A stretch of DNA of 64,000 nt from Fulvivirga ligni (GTDB taxonomy: Bacteria; Bacteroidota; Bacteroidia; Cytophagales; Cyclobacteriaceae). A program made the position numbers and the translations under genes. The DNA lies in contig NZ_CP089979.1 of the NCBI RefSeq assembly GCF_021389935.1, positions 1,221,001 to 1,285,000 on the forward strand, read 5' to 3'. Shown here piece after piece: positions 40,653 to 49,401 of this stretch; the stretch's first letter is position 1, and every line of letters begins with the position of its first letter. The notes beneath the pieces are model-generated. The model was not told the origin of the DNA, made no database searches, and saw nothing but the letters and a program-made list of their open reading frames with translations.

Positions 40653-41408
40653 TTACTTTAAAAAATCATATTCATCTTTGTAATTACTATTCGGCCGTAC
40701 TGGCAACATTACATTTGGAATTAGAGGGTTATCTAACTCCACCATTACCCCTTTTAACCAAGCCAGCTTAGCATAACCTAAGGCCGGATGTGATATAAAC
40801 TCATTAACCAGTTCCATGTATTTATTGCGTTGCTTATGCCGTCTAGGTGTCAACAGCTCATTAATCGCCACTTCACAACCTGATTTATCCTTTTCTATCA
40901 AAGCTCTAAAAAAAGTTACGTCGGGCTGAATTGAAACATTCCGTTTCTTTTGGCTTAGTGCATCCAAAATATCAACATAGCTATGTTCTAATTCATCTTT
41001 TATAGCTAATTGAATAGCATAAATAATTGAGCCTTTTTTGGTGATCTTATCATAGCCGGAATGCCTGAGATGAGCATAACGATTAATCAAACCCTGGTGA
41101 TCACTTAAAAGTGCATATGATACATGAGCCATTCCATATTCCAGTATGCGGCTGTCATAATTATTTATTAGATGCTCATCAAGTCTTCCGCAGGTGTAAA
41201 AATGCTGCCGACACCCTAAAAGAGAACCTTCTAAGAAAAATGATTTCAAAGCAAATCTTTGATGATCGTACCACTTTGATGATTTAAAGGATTCAATTCT
41301 GACTTTTCCTGATTTCAGGCTTTGTAGTAAATCATCCTCATTATCAATTACACTTTGACAAACCTTTAACAATCTTTCCTCCCTACTTTGCAAACTAAAT
41401 TCCACCAT
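40653..41408 (-). CDS. Imm49-like protein
   Basis: A 251-residue helical cytoplasmic protein. The C-terminal segment HPALGYAKLAWLKGVMVELD followed by NPLIPNVML resembles the end of Imm49 family proteins, and GCEVAINELLTPRRHKQRNK precedes it as a helical stretch. Imm49 proteins neutralise polymorphic toxins. No toxin gene accompanies it, so it would be an orphan. The end of the gene lies 103 bases after the small membrane protein's start. The family assignment is tentative. Confidence 0.45.
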   Translation of the reverse strand: MVEFSLQSREERLLKVCQSVIDNEDDLLQSLKSGKVRIESFKSSKWYDHQRFALKSFFLEGSLLGCRQHFYTCGRLDEHLINNYDSRILEYGMAHVSYALLSDHQGLINRYAHLRHSGYDKITKKGSIIYAIQLAIKDELEHSYVDILDALSQKKRNVSIQPDVTFFRALIEKDKSGCEVAINELLTPRRHKQRNKYMELVNEFISHPALGYAKLAWLKGVMVELDNPLIPNVMLPVRPNSNYKDEYDFLK

Positions 41409-41454
41409 GGCTTAAAAATCTCCTAATCTTAATAAATTAACTTGACCAGACTCC

Positions 41455-41602
41455 CGCTGGTGCGAGCCTCAGGCTCGTATCCCACTGCACATGAAAGTAC
41501 TCAAAATCTATTTATTAAACCTACAATGCTTAAAGTCCGAGCTGGAACCTCGAACTAGCGATTAATAAAAAAGCAATTGCTGGTACGAGCCTCAGGCTCG
41601 TG
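41455..41602. repeat. Dispersed repeat, head-body-head unit 3
   Basis: Full head GCGAGCCTCAGGCTCG (41455-41492), the same body as unit 1 (GTCCGAGCTGGAACCTCGAA) and a second head at 41579-41602. It lies just before the response-regulator gene's 3' end and marks the right edge of the island. Confidence 0.75.
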
Positions 41603-41623
41603 CCTCAACTATCTCATAAGCAC

Positions 41624-42304
41624 CTAAACCACCAACTTATACCCATACCCCCTAACATTCAAAATCTGAATAGAACTATCATGTTGTAATTTTTTTCGGA
41701 GCTTGCTGATGAAAACATCCATGCTGCGGGCGTTGAAAAAGTCATCGTTGCCCCAGAGCTCTTTGAGGATCACGCTTCTTTCTGTGAGGTCGTTTTTGTG
41801 TATGATCAGCTGGTAGAGCAGCTGGGCTTCGCGGTGGGTCAGGGTTTCTTCGGCTTTTTCATGTACCAGTACCTGCTTGCTCAGGTGAAACTGGTAGCTG
41901 CCCAGCGTAATCCAGGCGTCAGTTTCGGGCTTGGCGGCCCTGTTCACTAGTGCGTTGATTCTCACAATTAATTCTTCCATGCTAAATGGCTTTTTAATGT
42001 AATCATTGGCACCATAGCCAAAGCCTTCCACCACATCTTCAGTACGAGATTTGGCCGTGAGGAAGATAATGGGAATAAACGGATCTATCCTTCTGATTTC
42101 CTGGGCTACGGTAAAGCCATCTTTCTGAGGCATCATCACGTCAAGTACCAGCACATCTGGTTTATTTGAGGCATAACTTTTTGATGCTGCTACGCCATTT
42201 TCGCAAAGCTCTACCTGGAAGCCGCGGCTTTCCAGACTTTCTTTTACGATGAGCCCTAGTGCGGCCTCGTCCTCTGCTAATAGCACTTTTATTTCTTCTT
42301 TCAT
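41624..42304 (-). CDS. OmpR-family response regulator
   Basis: Two-domain regulator of 226 residues. The receiver has VLLAEDEAALGL (acidic pocket), VLVLDVMMPQKDGFTV (the phospho-acceptor Asp) and FLTAKSRTEDVVEGFGYGAN with the conserved Lys in YIKKPF. The C-terminal winged helix has LTHREAQLLYQLIIHKNDL and SMDVFISKLRKKL ending NVRGYGYKLVV. Its start overlaps the end of the kinase gene by four bases, so the two are translated together. The likely operator, three 10-bp-spaced GTTAAC repeats, lies upstream of the pair. Confidence 0.95.
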   Translation of the reverse strand: MKEEIKVLLAEDEAALGLIVKESLESRGFQVELCENGVAASKSYASNKPDVLVLDVMMPQKDGFTVAQEIRRIDPFIPIIFLTAKSRTEDVVEGFGYGANDYIKKPFSMEELIVRINALVNRAAKPETDAWITLGSYQFHLSKQVLVHEKAEETLTHREAQLLYQLIIHKNDLTERSVILKELWGNDDFFNARSMDVFISKLRKKLQHDSSIQILNVRGYGYKLVV

Positions 42305-43803
42305 GGCAGTTCTATTTTGAAAGTGGTATGCTGATCGTCAGCGATTAGCGTTACTTGTCCGCCATGCTTTTCTATGATGTTTTTAGTGTAATAAAGTCCT
42401 ATTCCAAAGCCTTTTACATCATGCACATTGCCTTTTGGTATGCGATAAAACTTTTCAAATATCTTGTCTCGCTGTCCCTTGGGAATGTTTCCGCCATTGT
42501 CATCTACCAAAATAGTGGGTTTAGCCGTATCAGCAAGGGTGATGTGTATATCATCTCCACCATATTTAGCAGCATTATCTACCAGGTTAGAAACCGCGTT
42601 TTCAAAATGGAAGGCATCTACTTCCGCCATTACTTGCTTTTTCAGTGTTAGCCTGATCTGCTTTCCGGGATGAATGGTAGTATACTTTTCGGTGATCTGT
42701 TTTAAAAGCTGTCCCAGATCTGCGGGCTCTAAATGAAGCAGTAATTTTTCACTATCTAAAGTGGCCGTTTCCAGAAGCTTTTCAACCATTAGATTCAGTT
42801 TAATCAGTTGATCATGAGATATTTGTAGATACTTTTCAGTTTTCTTCGGGTCGTTCTCTGTATTGAAATTCCGAATACCTTCTATAGCAGTCGATACCGT
42901 GGCAATAGGCGTTTTAAACTCATGTGTGATGTTATTGATCAGGTCATTCTTAATCTCAGAAAGCTCTTTTTGTGATTTTATGGTACGATAGAGGAAAGCC
43001 AATGTAGCACTGATAAGTAGCACAAAGAGCACCGAGAAGAGGATGTTCCAAAGACCCTTTTTTAATATGATCAAAGGAGCATTTTCATACTTCATTTCCA
43101 GCTTCTGCTGATCAGGCAAGTAGGTGGATTTCGAGAATGTACTTAACACCAGTGGTTGACCCTGGCCTGTTTGGTAAGAGTCCGTTATAGAATCTTTGTT
43201 GATGTGAATGAGCGCGTAATCAATGGTGAGGTTCTTCCTTTCTAATTCATCGGCTAAGAGTTCATTTAGCATAGGGAAATCCAATGTATCTCTTGTCAAT
43301 GAAACTACAATTTTGTTAGTGAGTGTTTGCAACTTTTCCAGACTATCAGCTAAATGTCGGCCTTTAAACATAGCAATGGCATTGGTTTCATCAATCATAA
43401 TGCTATCCGCAATATTCTTAGTGATCTTGACAAATGATATATGAACACTATCATCATTAATTACAGTATCCGGATTATCCCAAAGTAAAGCCTGTTTTCG
43501 TAATAGATGACTTTTGCCAATGCGCCTGGTGAAATTTTGACTGTTAATTAATGAGTCAGGTTGGCTTCCAAATCCGAACTGAAGTTTGATGTCCTTCATG
43601 TCTGTGAAAGTGAGAATATCAGATTTGGCTATTTCCGAATAATATTCTTCTACACTATTATCCAGGCTTTGCTGTACTTCATTTTCAAAGCGCAGCTTAT
43701 TCTGCTGGTAATTTTCCTGTATGTAGTACAGTTGCAAAGCGGTGGTGACCACAATGATAATCACTATTGCTACCCCAATAAGCCTGAAACGTTTGGAATT
43801 CAT
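42301..43803 (-). CDS. Membrane sensor histidine kinase
   Basis: A 500-residue kinase with two membrane helices (about 9-30 and 255-275) enclosing a periplasmic sensor region. The H box is NNITHEFKTPIATVSTAIEG, and the catalytic domain has NAVSNLVDNAAKYG (N), VDDNGGNIPKGQRDKIFEKF (G1/F) and GFGIGLYYTKNIIEKHGG (G2). The ATG at 43803 is preferred because longer readings (43836 or 43860) would run into the GTTAAC repeats upstream. The partner regulator overlaps it, and the divergent GLPGLI/receptor genes are likely regulon members. The signal is unknown. Confidence 0.92.
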   Translation of the reverse strand: MNSKRFRLIGVAIVIIIVVTTALQLYYIQENYQQNKLRFENEVQQSLDNSVEEYYSEIAKSDILTFTDMKDIKLQFGFGSQPDSLINSQNFTRRIGKSHLLRKQALLWDNPDTVINDDSVHISFVKITKNIADSIMIDETNAIAMFKGRHLADSLEKLQTLTNKIVVSLTRDTLDFPMLNELLADELERKNLTIDYALIHINKDSITDSYQTGQGQPLVLSTFSKSTYLPDQQKLEMKYENAPLIILKKGLWNILFSVLFVLLISATLAFLYRTIKSQKELSEIKNDLINNITHEFKTPIATVSTAIEGIRNFNTENDPKKTEKYLQISHDQLIKLNLMVEKLLETATLDSEKLLLHLEPADLGQLLKQITEKYTTIHPGKQIRLTLKKQVMAEVDAFHFENAVSNLVDNAAKYGGDDIHITLADTAKPTILVDDNGGNIPKGQRDKIFEKFYRIPKGNVHDVKGFGIGLYYTKNIIEKHGGQVTLIADDQHTTFKIELP

Positions 43804-43842
43804 ATACCAAATATAAGGAAGTAATTGGCCTTTCATCAGTCG

Positions 43843-43871
43843 GTTAACACTCGTTAACACTAGTTAACCCA
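43843..43871. promoter_or_regulatory. Three tandem GTTAAC repeats at 10-bp spacing, likely regulator operator
   Basis: GTTAACACT (43843), GTTAACACT (43853) and GTTAACCCA (43863) occur at exact 10-bp intervals in the gap between the divergent kinase gene and the GLPGLI gene. OmpR-family proteins bind such helical-turn-spaced direct repeats. Binding by the adjacent regulator is inferred. Confidence 0.55.
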
Positions 43872-43921
43872 GTCTTAAGACTCTTTCCATTTTGTTTGCT
43901 AAAGATCAACATTCAAACATC

Positions 43922-44755
43922 ATGACAACATTTACCCGATTACTCTTCAGCATCTTTTTGATTTCATTCTTTAGCTATAAGGTATCAGCCCAGAATTTTT
44001 CAGGCATTGCTACTTATACAACTAGCTCTTCTATCCATATATCTATGGACAGCACACAGGTGCCTCTTGAAGAGATAACAAGAATCCAAAATGAGCTTAA
44101 GAAGAAGATGCAGAAAGAATATACGCTCGTTTTTAACACCACTGAATCTAGTTGGAAGCAGGTAGAATCCTTAAATAGTGGGCCAGCCAAAGCTTCAGGC
44201 AATGGCATGGAACTTATGATTGTCGATAATTCTTCCGATGAAGTCCTTTATAAAAACCTGCCTATGAAGCAGTTTGAAAGAGGCTCTGATCTGATGGGTA
44301 AAAAATTCATAGTTAAAGATTCACTTCGGAATTATAACTGGGTACTTACTAATGAGACCAAGACCATTGGAAATTATAAATGTCAGAAAGCTATAAGCAC
44401 AAGGATAGTGGAGGCCAAGAAATTTTCAACCGGAATGACGGAGATGGAAGTAACTCAGGATACTATTAAAACAGTAGTTTGGTTTACCCCGGATATTCCA
44501 GTAGCCCATGGTCCGCAGGAATACACAGGTTTGCCCGGTCTTATATTGGAGGTCAACACCGGCAATAGAGTAGTGATCTGCACCAAAGTGATCCTGAATC
44601 CCACCGAGCCAGTGAAAATAGAAAGACCCACCAAAGGAAAAGTAGTGACATCAGAGGAATACAGAGCCATCTCTGAGAAGAAGATGGAAGAAATGATGAA
44701 GCGCTACAACGGCGGAGATGGTGAAAATATTATCGAAATAAGAACGAGCGGCTGA
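43922..44755 (+). CDS. GLPGLI family protein
   Basis: An exported protein of 277 residues (signal FTRLLFSIFLISFFSYKVSA) containing EYTGLPGLILEVNTG, which names the family. WKQVESLNSG and VLTNETKTIGNYKCQKA are other recurrent family elements, and the mature part is beta-rich. In Bacteroidota such proteins are placed next to TonB-receptor-type genes. ATG at 43922 starts the signal peptide; an upstream ATG at 43892 is rejected. It is separated from the receptor gene by a perfect 19-bp hairpin. Function is unknown. Confidence 0.9.
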   Translation: MTTFTRLLFSIFLISFFSYKVSAQNFSGIATYTTSSSIHISMDSTQVPLEEITRIQNELKKKMQKEYTLVFNTTESSWKQVESLNSGPAKASGNGMELMIVDNSSDEVLYKNLPMKQFERGSDLMGKKFIVKDSLRNYNWVLTNETKTIGNYKCQKAISTRIVEAKKFSTGMTEMEVTQDTIKTVVWFTPDIPVAHGPQEYTGLPGLILEVNTGNRVVICTKVILNPTEPVKIERPTKGKVVTSEEYRAISEKKMEEMMKRYNGGDGENIIEIRTSG

Positions 44756-44759
44756 TCAG

Positions 44760-44807
44760 TAGTAAAGAGGTTACTCTTACCACTTCGAAAGAGTAACCTC
44801 TTTACTA
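44760..44807 (+). terminator. Perfect 19-bp hairpin between GLPGLI and receptor genes
   Basis: TAGTAAAGAGGTTACTCTT and AAGAGTAACCTCTTTACTA are perfect 19-base arms around 10 bases. A third partial copy of the arm (AACCTCTTTACT) follows at 44823. It may terminate or attenuate transcription into the receptor gene, 72 bases before its ATG. Confidence 0.6.
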
Positions 44808-44879
44808 CTGCTAAAGCAAGAGCAACCTCTTTACTTGACTACCGCTCTCTCTCGAAATAACCAACAACAACACAAATCC

Positions 44880-47555
44880 ATGCTCCGCTATACTCTACTC
44901 ATTTTATTAAGTTTTTGCGCTTTTAAGGTCAAAGCTCAAAATATAGTGCTCACGGGCAGGGTGATCGATTCTTTGAGATCACCCATTGCCTATGCTAATG
45001 TGCTGGCTACTAACCCTGAAACCAATGCAGTTACCTCTTTCGCGGTTTCGGATGCTGAGGGAAGGTTCAAATTATCGCTGGCCAGGAATACTCGTTATTT
45101 ATTAAAGGTTTCTTTTATCGGCTATGCTACTTTTGAAGAGGAGCTAACCACTCAAAATGCTGATAGAGAGAACCTTTTGATTGAGTTGAGTCAGTCTACC
45201 AGCTACCTGGATGCCGTGGAGGTGGTGGAGGAAATGCCTGTAACCATGTCGGGAGACACCTTAATTTATAAAGCTGACGCCTTTACCAACGGCAGAGAAA
45301 GAAAATTGGGAGATGTGCTGGAAAAGCTGCCGGGGATAGAGGTGGATGATAATGGCGATGTGAAAGTGCAAGGGAAGAAGGTGAATAAGGTGTTAGTAGA
45401 TGGTAAGCAGTTTTTTGATGGAGACACAAAAATGGCAACTAAAAACCTGCCTGCCAATGCCGTCGACAGGGTGCAGGTGCTAAAAGATTACAATGAAGTA
45501 TCGCCTATGAATGGTTTATCAAATGATGATAATCTTGCGCTGAACATTCAGCTGAAGGATGGAAAAAAGAACCTGGTTTTTGGTGATGTTTCGCTTGGCG
45601 TAGGGCCTGAAGCAAGGTATGCCGGACATGGGAATGTTTTTTACTATAGTCCAAAGGTAAATGTGAATTTCATCGGTGATGCTAATAATATTGGAGAGCA
45701 GCCTTTTACTATGCAGGATTATTTCCGATTTAGCGGTGGGCTTGGAGAAATAGCCTCACATTCGGGGGCAGATGTAAATATATCATCTAGTGATTTAGGT
45801 TTTCCGATGGCCAATAAGGAAAGCGCACGGGATTTAGAGACCAAACTTGGAGCTCTAAATTTTAACTATAATCCCAGTAAGAAGTGGCGCCATTCGGCTT
45901 TTTTTATTGGTTCAGAATCAAAAAATACTTTTGGTAGCTTGTCGCAAAGAAGATATTTGAGAGAGGATATTACCTCTGAAGAGCTATTGCAAACTGATCT
46001 GTCTACCACAAACCAGTCAGGGCTGCTGAAATATTCGGCAACTTATACTCCTCGGGAGGAGACGTACATTAAGTACAGCCTTTTTGGAAAAGGGGCGGCA
46101 CAGACATCTGATAATAATCAATTGTCGCAGTTTCCTGAGCAAACATCAGCTATTCAGGAAAGGGAAAAGCAGAATCCTTTGAGCATTGATCAGCAAATAG
46201 AATGGTATCATACGCCTAATGAAAAGAATGTGTTTTCCATGGAAGCAAAGTATTCATATCAATCAAAAGACCCATTTTTACGACTGAGTGGTGATCAGCC
46301 GTTGTTTCCCACTTTTCTGGATGCTGATGTTCGGGCTCTACGCCAGTCTCGGAATATCAGTAGTCAGAAAGCGGTGTCAGCATTTAATTATTACCGCGTT
46401 TTAAATAAAACCAATCATATAAACCTCTCACTGGGATATCGATACCTGAGGCAAAATTATACCTCAGATATTTACCATGAGCAGGAGAGTGGTGCTTCGA
46501 CTCAACTGGATTCAGGTGTTTTTTTGATAGATGCCGATTATCATTTCTCCGATCTTTTCGGCGGTGTATCTTATAAAATGAAATGGGGACCATTGGTCTT
46601 AAGTCCTTCTTTGTATCTGCATCAGTACCAAGTAAAGAATGTGCAGCAAACTGTGGATATCACTAATAGACCGGTAATGGTTTTACCATCCATGTACGCC
46701 AAATGGTCTATAAGAAGTACTCAAAGTTTGACCTTCAGATATGGTATGAATGCAGAATTTGCTGACATAGAAAAGCAGATGAATGGCCTGATCATTTCGG
46801 ATTATAATGCGCTGTACCAAGGGAATCCATTTTTGAAATATGGTTTATATCATTCATTATCAATGTATTATAACTATTTCAACCTCTTCGGTGGTATGAA
46901 TATGTTTGGTAATGTGAGTTATAACCACAAGGCTGATGACTTTGCCAGTACTTCTAATTTCTCCGATTTACAACGTATTAATGGTGTCTATAATGCTCAT
47001 CTGATTAATGAGAATTTTAGTGGTATGCTGCAGGCAGATAAAAGATTTAATCAGTTTAAAATCAGTGGCTCAGCAGAAGTAACGGCGAACACCAGCAATA
47101 ATGAAGTGGAAGGTGATTTAGTAAAAAACAATAGCATCAGTCAGACTTACAAAGCCTCTTTGGCTACTACCTTCTTTAAAAAGTTGGATGTAAAAGTCGG
47201 TTACAGCCATCAGTTTAATAATTATAAATCTACTGTGGCCAATAATTCTTTTACTACTTATAATCCTTTTGTGAGATTAGATTTGGATGTAACTAAGTCG
47301 CTAAACCTCAACACAGAATATAGGTATAATGCCTACAAAAATACAGACACCCAAACCACTAGTAAGTTCATGCTTTGGGATGCCTCTATTAGAATTCATA
47401 AACCTTCCTCTGCATGGGAATTTAACCTGGTAGGCTATAATTTACTCAACACGCTCGGTGTACAGAGGAACAGCTTCAACGCCAATTTAATAAGCACCTT
47501 TGAATATTATATTCAGCAGCGTTATGTGGTGTTTTCTGTGAAATATGATTTGTGA
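44880..47555 (+). CDS. Outer-membrane receptor-like barrel with carboxypeptidase-like regulatory domain
   Basis: An 891-residue outer-membrane protein. A signal peptide (YTLLILLSFCAFKVKAQ) precedes a CarboxypepD_reg-like beta-sandwich (LTGRVIDSLRSPIAYANVL, near residues 23-105). Then comes a plug-like region with LEKLPGIEVDDNGDVKVQGK and VDRVQVLKDYNEVSPMNGLS, and a long barrel with many aromatic strand ends, finishing YVVFSVKYDL. It resembles the outer-membrane beta-barrel family of SusC/TonB-receptor type, but no TonB box or SusD partner is present. ATG at 44880 begins the signal peptide. Control by the adjacent two-component system is probable. Confidence 0.85.
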   Translation: MLRYTLLILLSFCAFKVKAQNIVLTGRVIDSLRSPIAYANVLATNPETNAVTSFAVSDAEGRFKLSLARNTRYLLKVSFIGYATFEEELTTQNADRENLLIELSQSTSYLDAVEVVEEMPVTMSGDTLIYKADAFTNGRERKLGDVLEKLPGIEVDDNGDVKVQGKKVNKVLVDGKQFFDGDTKMATKNLPANAVDRVQVLKDYNEVSPMNGLSNDDNLALNIQLKDGKKNLVFGDVSLGVGPEARYAGHGNVFYYSPKVNVNFIGDANNIGEQPFTMQDYFRFSGGLGEIASHSGADVNISSSDLGFPMANKESARDLETKLGALNFNYNPSKKWRHSAFFIGSESKNTFGSLSQRRYLREDITSEELLQTDLSTTNQSGLLKYSATYTPREETYIKYSLFGKGAAQTSDNNQLSQFPEQTSAIQEREKQNPLSIDQQIEWYHTPNEKNVFSMEAKYSYQSKDPFLRLSGDQPLFPTFLDADVRALRQSRNISSQKAVSAFNYYRVLNKTNHINLSLGYRYLRQNYTSDIYHEQESGASTQLDSGVFLIDADYHFSDLFGGVSYKMKWGPLVLSPSLYLHQYQVKNVQQTVDITNRPVMVLPSMYAKWSIRSTQSLTFRYGMNAEFADIEKQMNGLIISDYNALYQGNPFLKYGLYHSLSMYYNYFNLFGGMNMFGNVSYNHKADDFASTSNFSDLQRINGVYNAHLINENFSGMLQADKRFNQFKISGSAEVTANTSNNEVEGDLVKNNSISQTYKASLATTFFKKLDVKVGYSHQFNNYKSTVANNSFTTYNPFVRLDLDVTKSLNLNTEYRYNAYKNTDTQTTSKFMLWDASIRIHKPSSAWEFNLVGYNLLNTLGVQRNSFNANLISTFEYYIQQRYVVFSVKYDL

Positions 47556-47601
47556 TTATTTTTATTTAATTTAGTACTTTGCTAGTTAAAATGTAATGTG
47601 A

Positions 47602-49038
47602 ATGCCTAAATTATTAAAAATAGACCTCTTATCGGTAATACTAATAATATTTATCATTCTATCCTGCAACGATGATAAGGAAGTTGATGTTAGTTCAAAT
47701 TTAGATTTAGAGATTGGATACGCTCGTGAATATTTTAATCAGAATAGGGAAGAGCTTTTCGGTCGATTTTCATTGAAGTCAGGGCGGTCTAAATTAATGC
47801 AATTGCACTGGGAGGGCGCTCATTTCAATAAAATGGATGACGCTCAATTGATAATTCCTTTCCATTTTAATAATACCTTGGTGGCTAAGACTGATGGTCT
47901 TCAAATGCCACTAGCGGATATAAGTTATATTATGATGAAAAAAATAGGCGATAATTATTTTGTAAGAAGAATTATTTCAATTCCAATTTTGGAATCATCT
48001 ACTGCTCGTCTTGATCCTGATTGTTTTTCTGGGGTTCAATTTGTACAAAAGTTAAGTGGAGAAACGGTTGACGCTTATACTTTTGAAAATGGGATTGCTA
48101 GTAGGTTAAATGTGAACGGTGGTAGTAGAGATAATAGGATGTATTTGGATTGCTATACGATAGACTATTATGAATGTCAAAATGTTTTCGTGCCAGACTA
48201 TGGGATTGATGAAACTTCATGTAATTATAGCTATTCAGAAACAATTTGTATGGAGCACGGAGGGACAGAGGGAGGATCTGACGGAAGTGATAATACTGGA
48301 GGAGGTGGGGATAATAGTTCTTACCCTCCTGGAAATGGAGCTGGAGATTCATGTTCTGGCCCCGGTGTTGGAGAACCCATAGAAGATTGTGGTGAGGGTT
48401 ATATTATGGATGAAAATGGTGATTGTGTACGTCAAGTACAAGATCCATTACAAGATATTATGAAGTGTGAAGATTTAGATGATACACAGTTAGAAAAATT
48501 AAGAAACGTAGTAAAGGAATATTTGACTGCCGAATATTTAGCTAGCTGCCTAAATAATCAAATATATCAATATAATATCGATCACGGAAAGGAGTTGTGT
48601 TTTAAAATGGGAACTAGTACGGGCTCCCCGGGGGAATATGTTTCATCTAATGAAACCATATTCTTTCGAGATAATCAAGATATAGATGAAACAGTATTTG
48701 GTGAGGAGTTTTTTCATGTTTATCAAGATTTATTTTATAATGGGCTTCCATCTAATTTAGGTCGATCGAACGTAGAGTTTGAGGCAAAACTTTTCCATGA
48801 CCTCAGCCATGGAGGTCAATGTTGTATTGCTTTTTGGGATCCTGAAATTCAGGAAGAGTATGTTGATTGGATTCGAGAAATTACAGATTGGTATTCTAAA
48901 ATGCCCATATGGACAGATATGAGTGGGAAATATTTCCAATTCATGGAACAATTTATTCAGCTCAAGCCTGAGTATAACTTTCCAATTGACTATCAAAAAA
49001 AACCTGAGGCTATTTTTAATTTGAATGATTGTTTATGA
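47602..49038 (+). CDS. Secreted lipoprotein with Gly/Ser-rich linker and degenerate zincin-like motif
   Basis: A 478-residue predicted lipoprotein (signal DLLSVILIIFIILSC, lipobox ILSC). The middle has a Gly/Ser/Asp-rich linker (GGSDGSDNTGGGGDNSSYPP). The C-terminal half contains VFGEEFFHVYQDLFY: Bacteroidota proteins with HExxHxxQ-type sequences often have HEFFHxYQ here, so the first His appears replaced by Glu and a peptidase role is doubtful. The stop overlaps the start of the next lipoprotein gene by four bases. Function unknown. Confidence 0.6.
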   Translation: MPKLLKIDLLSVILIIFIILSCNDDKEVDVSSNLDLEIGYAREYFNQNREELFGRFSLKSGRSKLMQLHWEGAHFNKMDDAQLIIPFHFNNTLVAKTDGLQMPLADISYIMMKKIGDNYFVRRIISIPILESSTARLDPDCFSGVQFVQKLSGETVDAYTFENGIASRLNVNGGSRDNRMYLDCYTIDYYECQNVFVPDYGIDETSCNYSYSETICMEHGGTEGGSDGSDNTGGGGDNSSYPPGNGAGDSCSGPGVGEPIEDCGEGYIMDENGDCVRQVQDPLQDIMKCEDLDDTQLEKLRNVVKEYLTAEYLASCLNNQIYQYNIDHGKELCFKMGTSTGSPGEYVSSNETIFFRDNQDIDETVFGEEFFHVYQDLFYNGLPSNLGRSNVEFEAKLFHDLSHGGQCCIAFWDPEIQEEYVDWIREITDWYSKMPIWTDMSGKYFQFMEQFIQLKPEYNFPIDYQKKPEAIFNLNDCL

Positions 49039-49391
49039 AAAAATTCGTATTTATTACATCAATATTAATGCTTTCTATGACAAGCTGTAAATCTCAGAAC
49101 CATTCTCAGGATGCTCGCTTGATAGGAAGTGTAGATAGTTTGTTTCAAGCTATTCAGGATGAAACAACCCTTAAATTCAAGTGTGAGGAAAAAAGAAAGG
49201 TTCACTTAGATTATATAATTAAGGAGGATGGAAATGTTGGAAAAGTAACGGTTGCTAAAGGTATTTGTCCTAAAGCAGATTCAATTGCCACTGTAATTGT
49301 GAAAAGGTTAAAATATCACCCTGCTATAAGAGATAATAATGCGGTTGAGGTTAGGAAGTCTATTGCAATTCCTTTTCGATGGAATGAATGA
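49035..49391 (+). CDS. TonB C-terminal-like lipoprotein
   Basis: A 118-residue predicted lipoprotein (signal KKFVFITSILMLSMTSC, lipobox MTSC). The mature part, VHLDYIIKEDGNVGKVTVAK, VIVKRLKYHPAIRDNNAVEV and KSIAIPFRWNE, is the TonB C-terminal domain pattern that contacts outer-membrane receptors. It has no membrane helix or Pro-rich linker, so it could not transmit energy like TonB and may act as a receptor-binding or sensing domain. The gene overlaps the preceding lipoprotein gene by four bases (ATGA). Confidence 0.7.
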   Translation: MKKFVFITSILMLSMTSCKSQNHSQDARLIGSVDSLFQAIQDETTLKFKCEEKRKVHLDYIIKEDGNVGKVTVAKGICPKADSIATVIVKRLKYHPAIRDNNAVEVRKSIAIPFRWNE

Positions 49392-49401
49392 CTATTTCTT
49401 C

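Noticed and set aside
37533-41602. Repeat units as a CRISPR array
   Set aside because: Copies are irregularly spaced, with genes between them, and are composite palindromic units without unique spacers of constant length; no cas gene is present.
43804-43860. Longer start of the histidine kinase
   Set aside because: The longest reading runs through the GTTAAC repeats, and the membrane helix is correctly placed from the ATG at 43803.
43843-43871. GTTAAC triplet as a CRISPR or tandem-repeat array
   Set aside because: Only three 9-10 base units without spacers, in a divergent promoter gap; a regulator site fits better.
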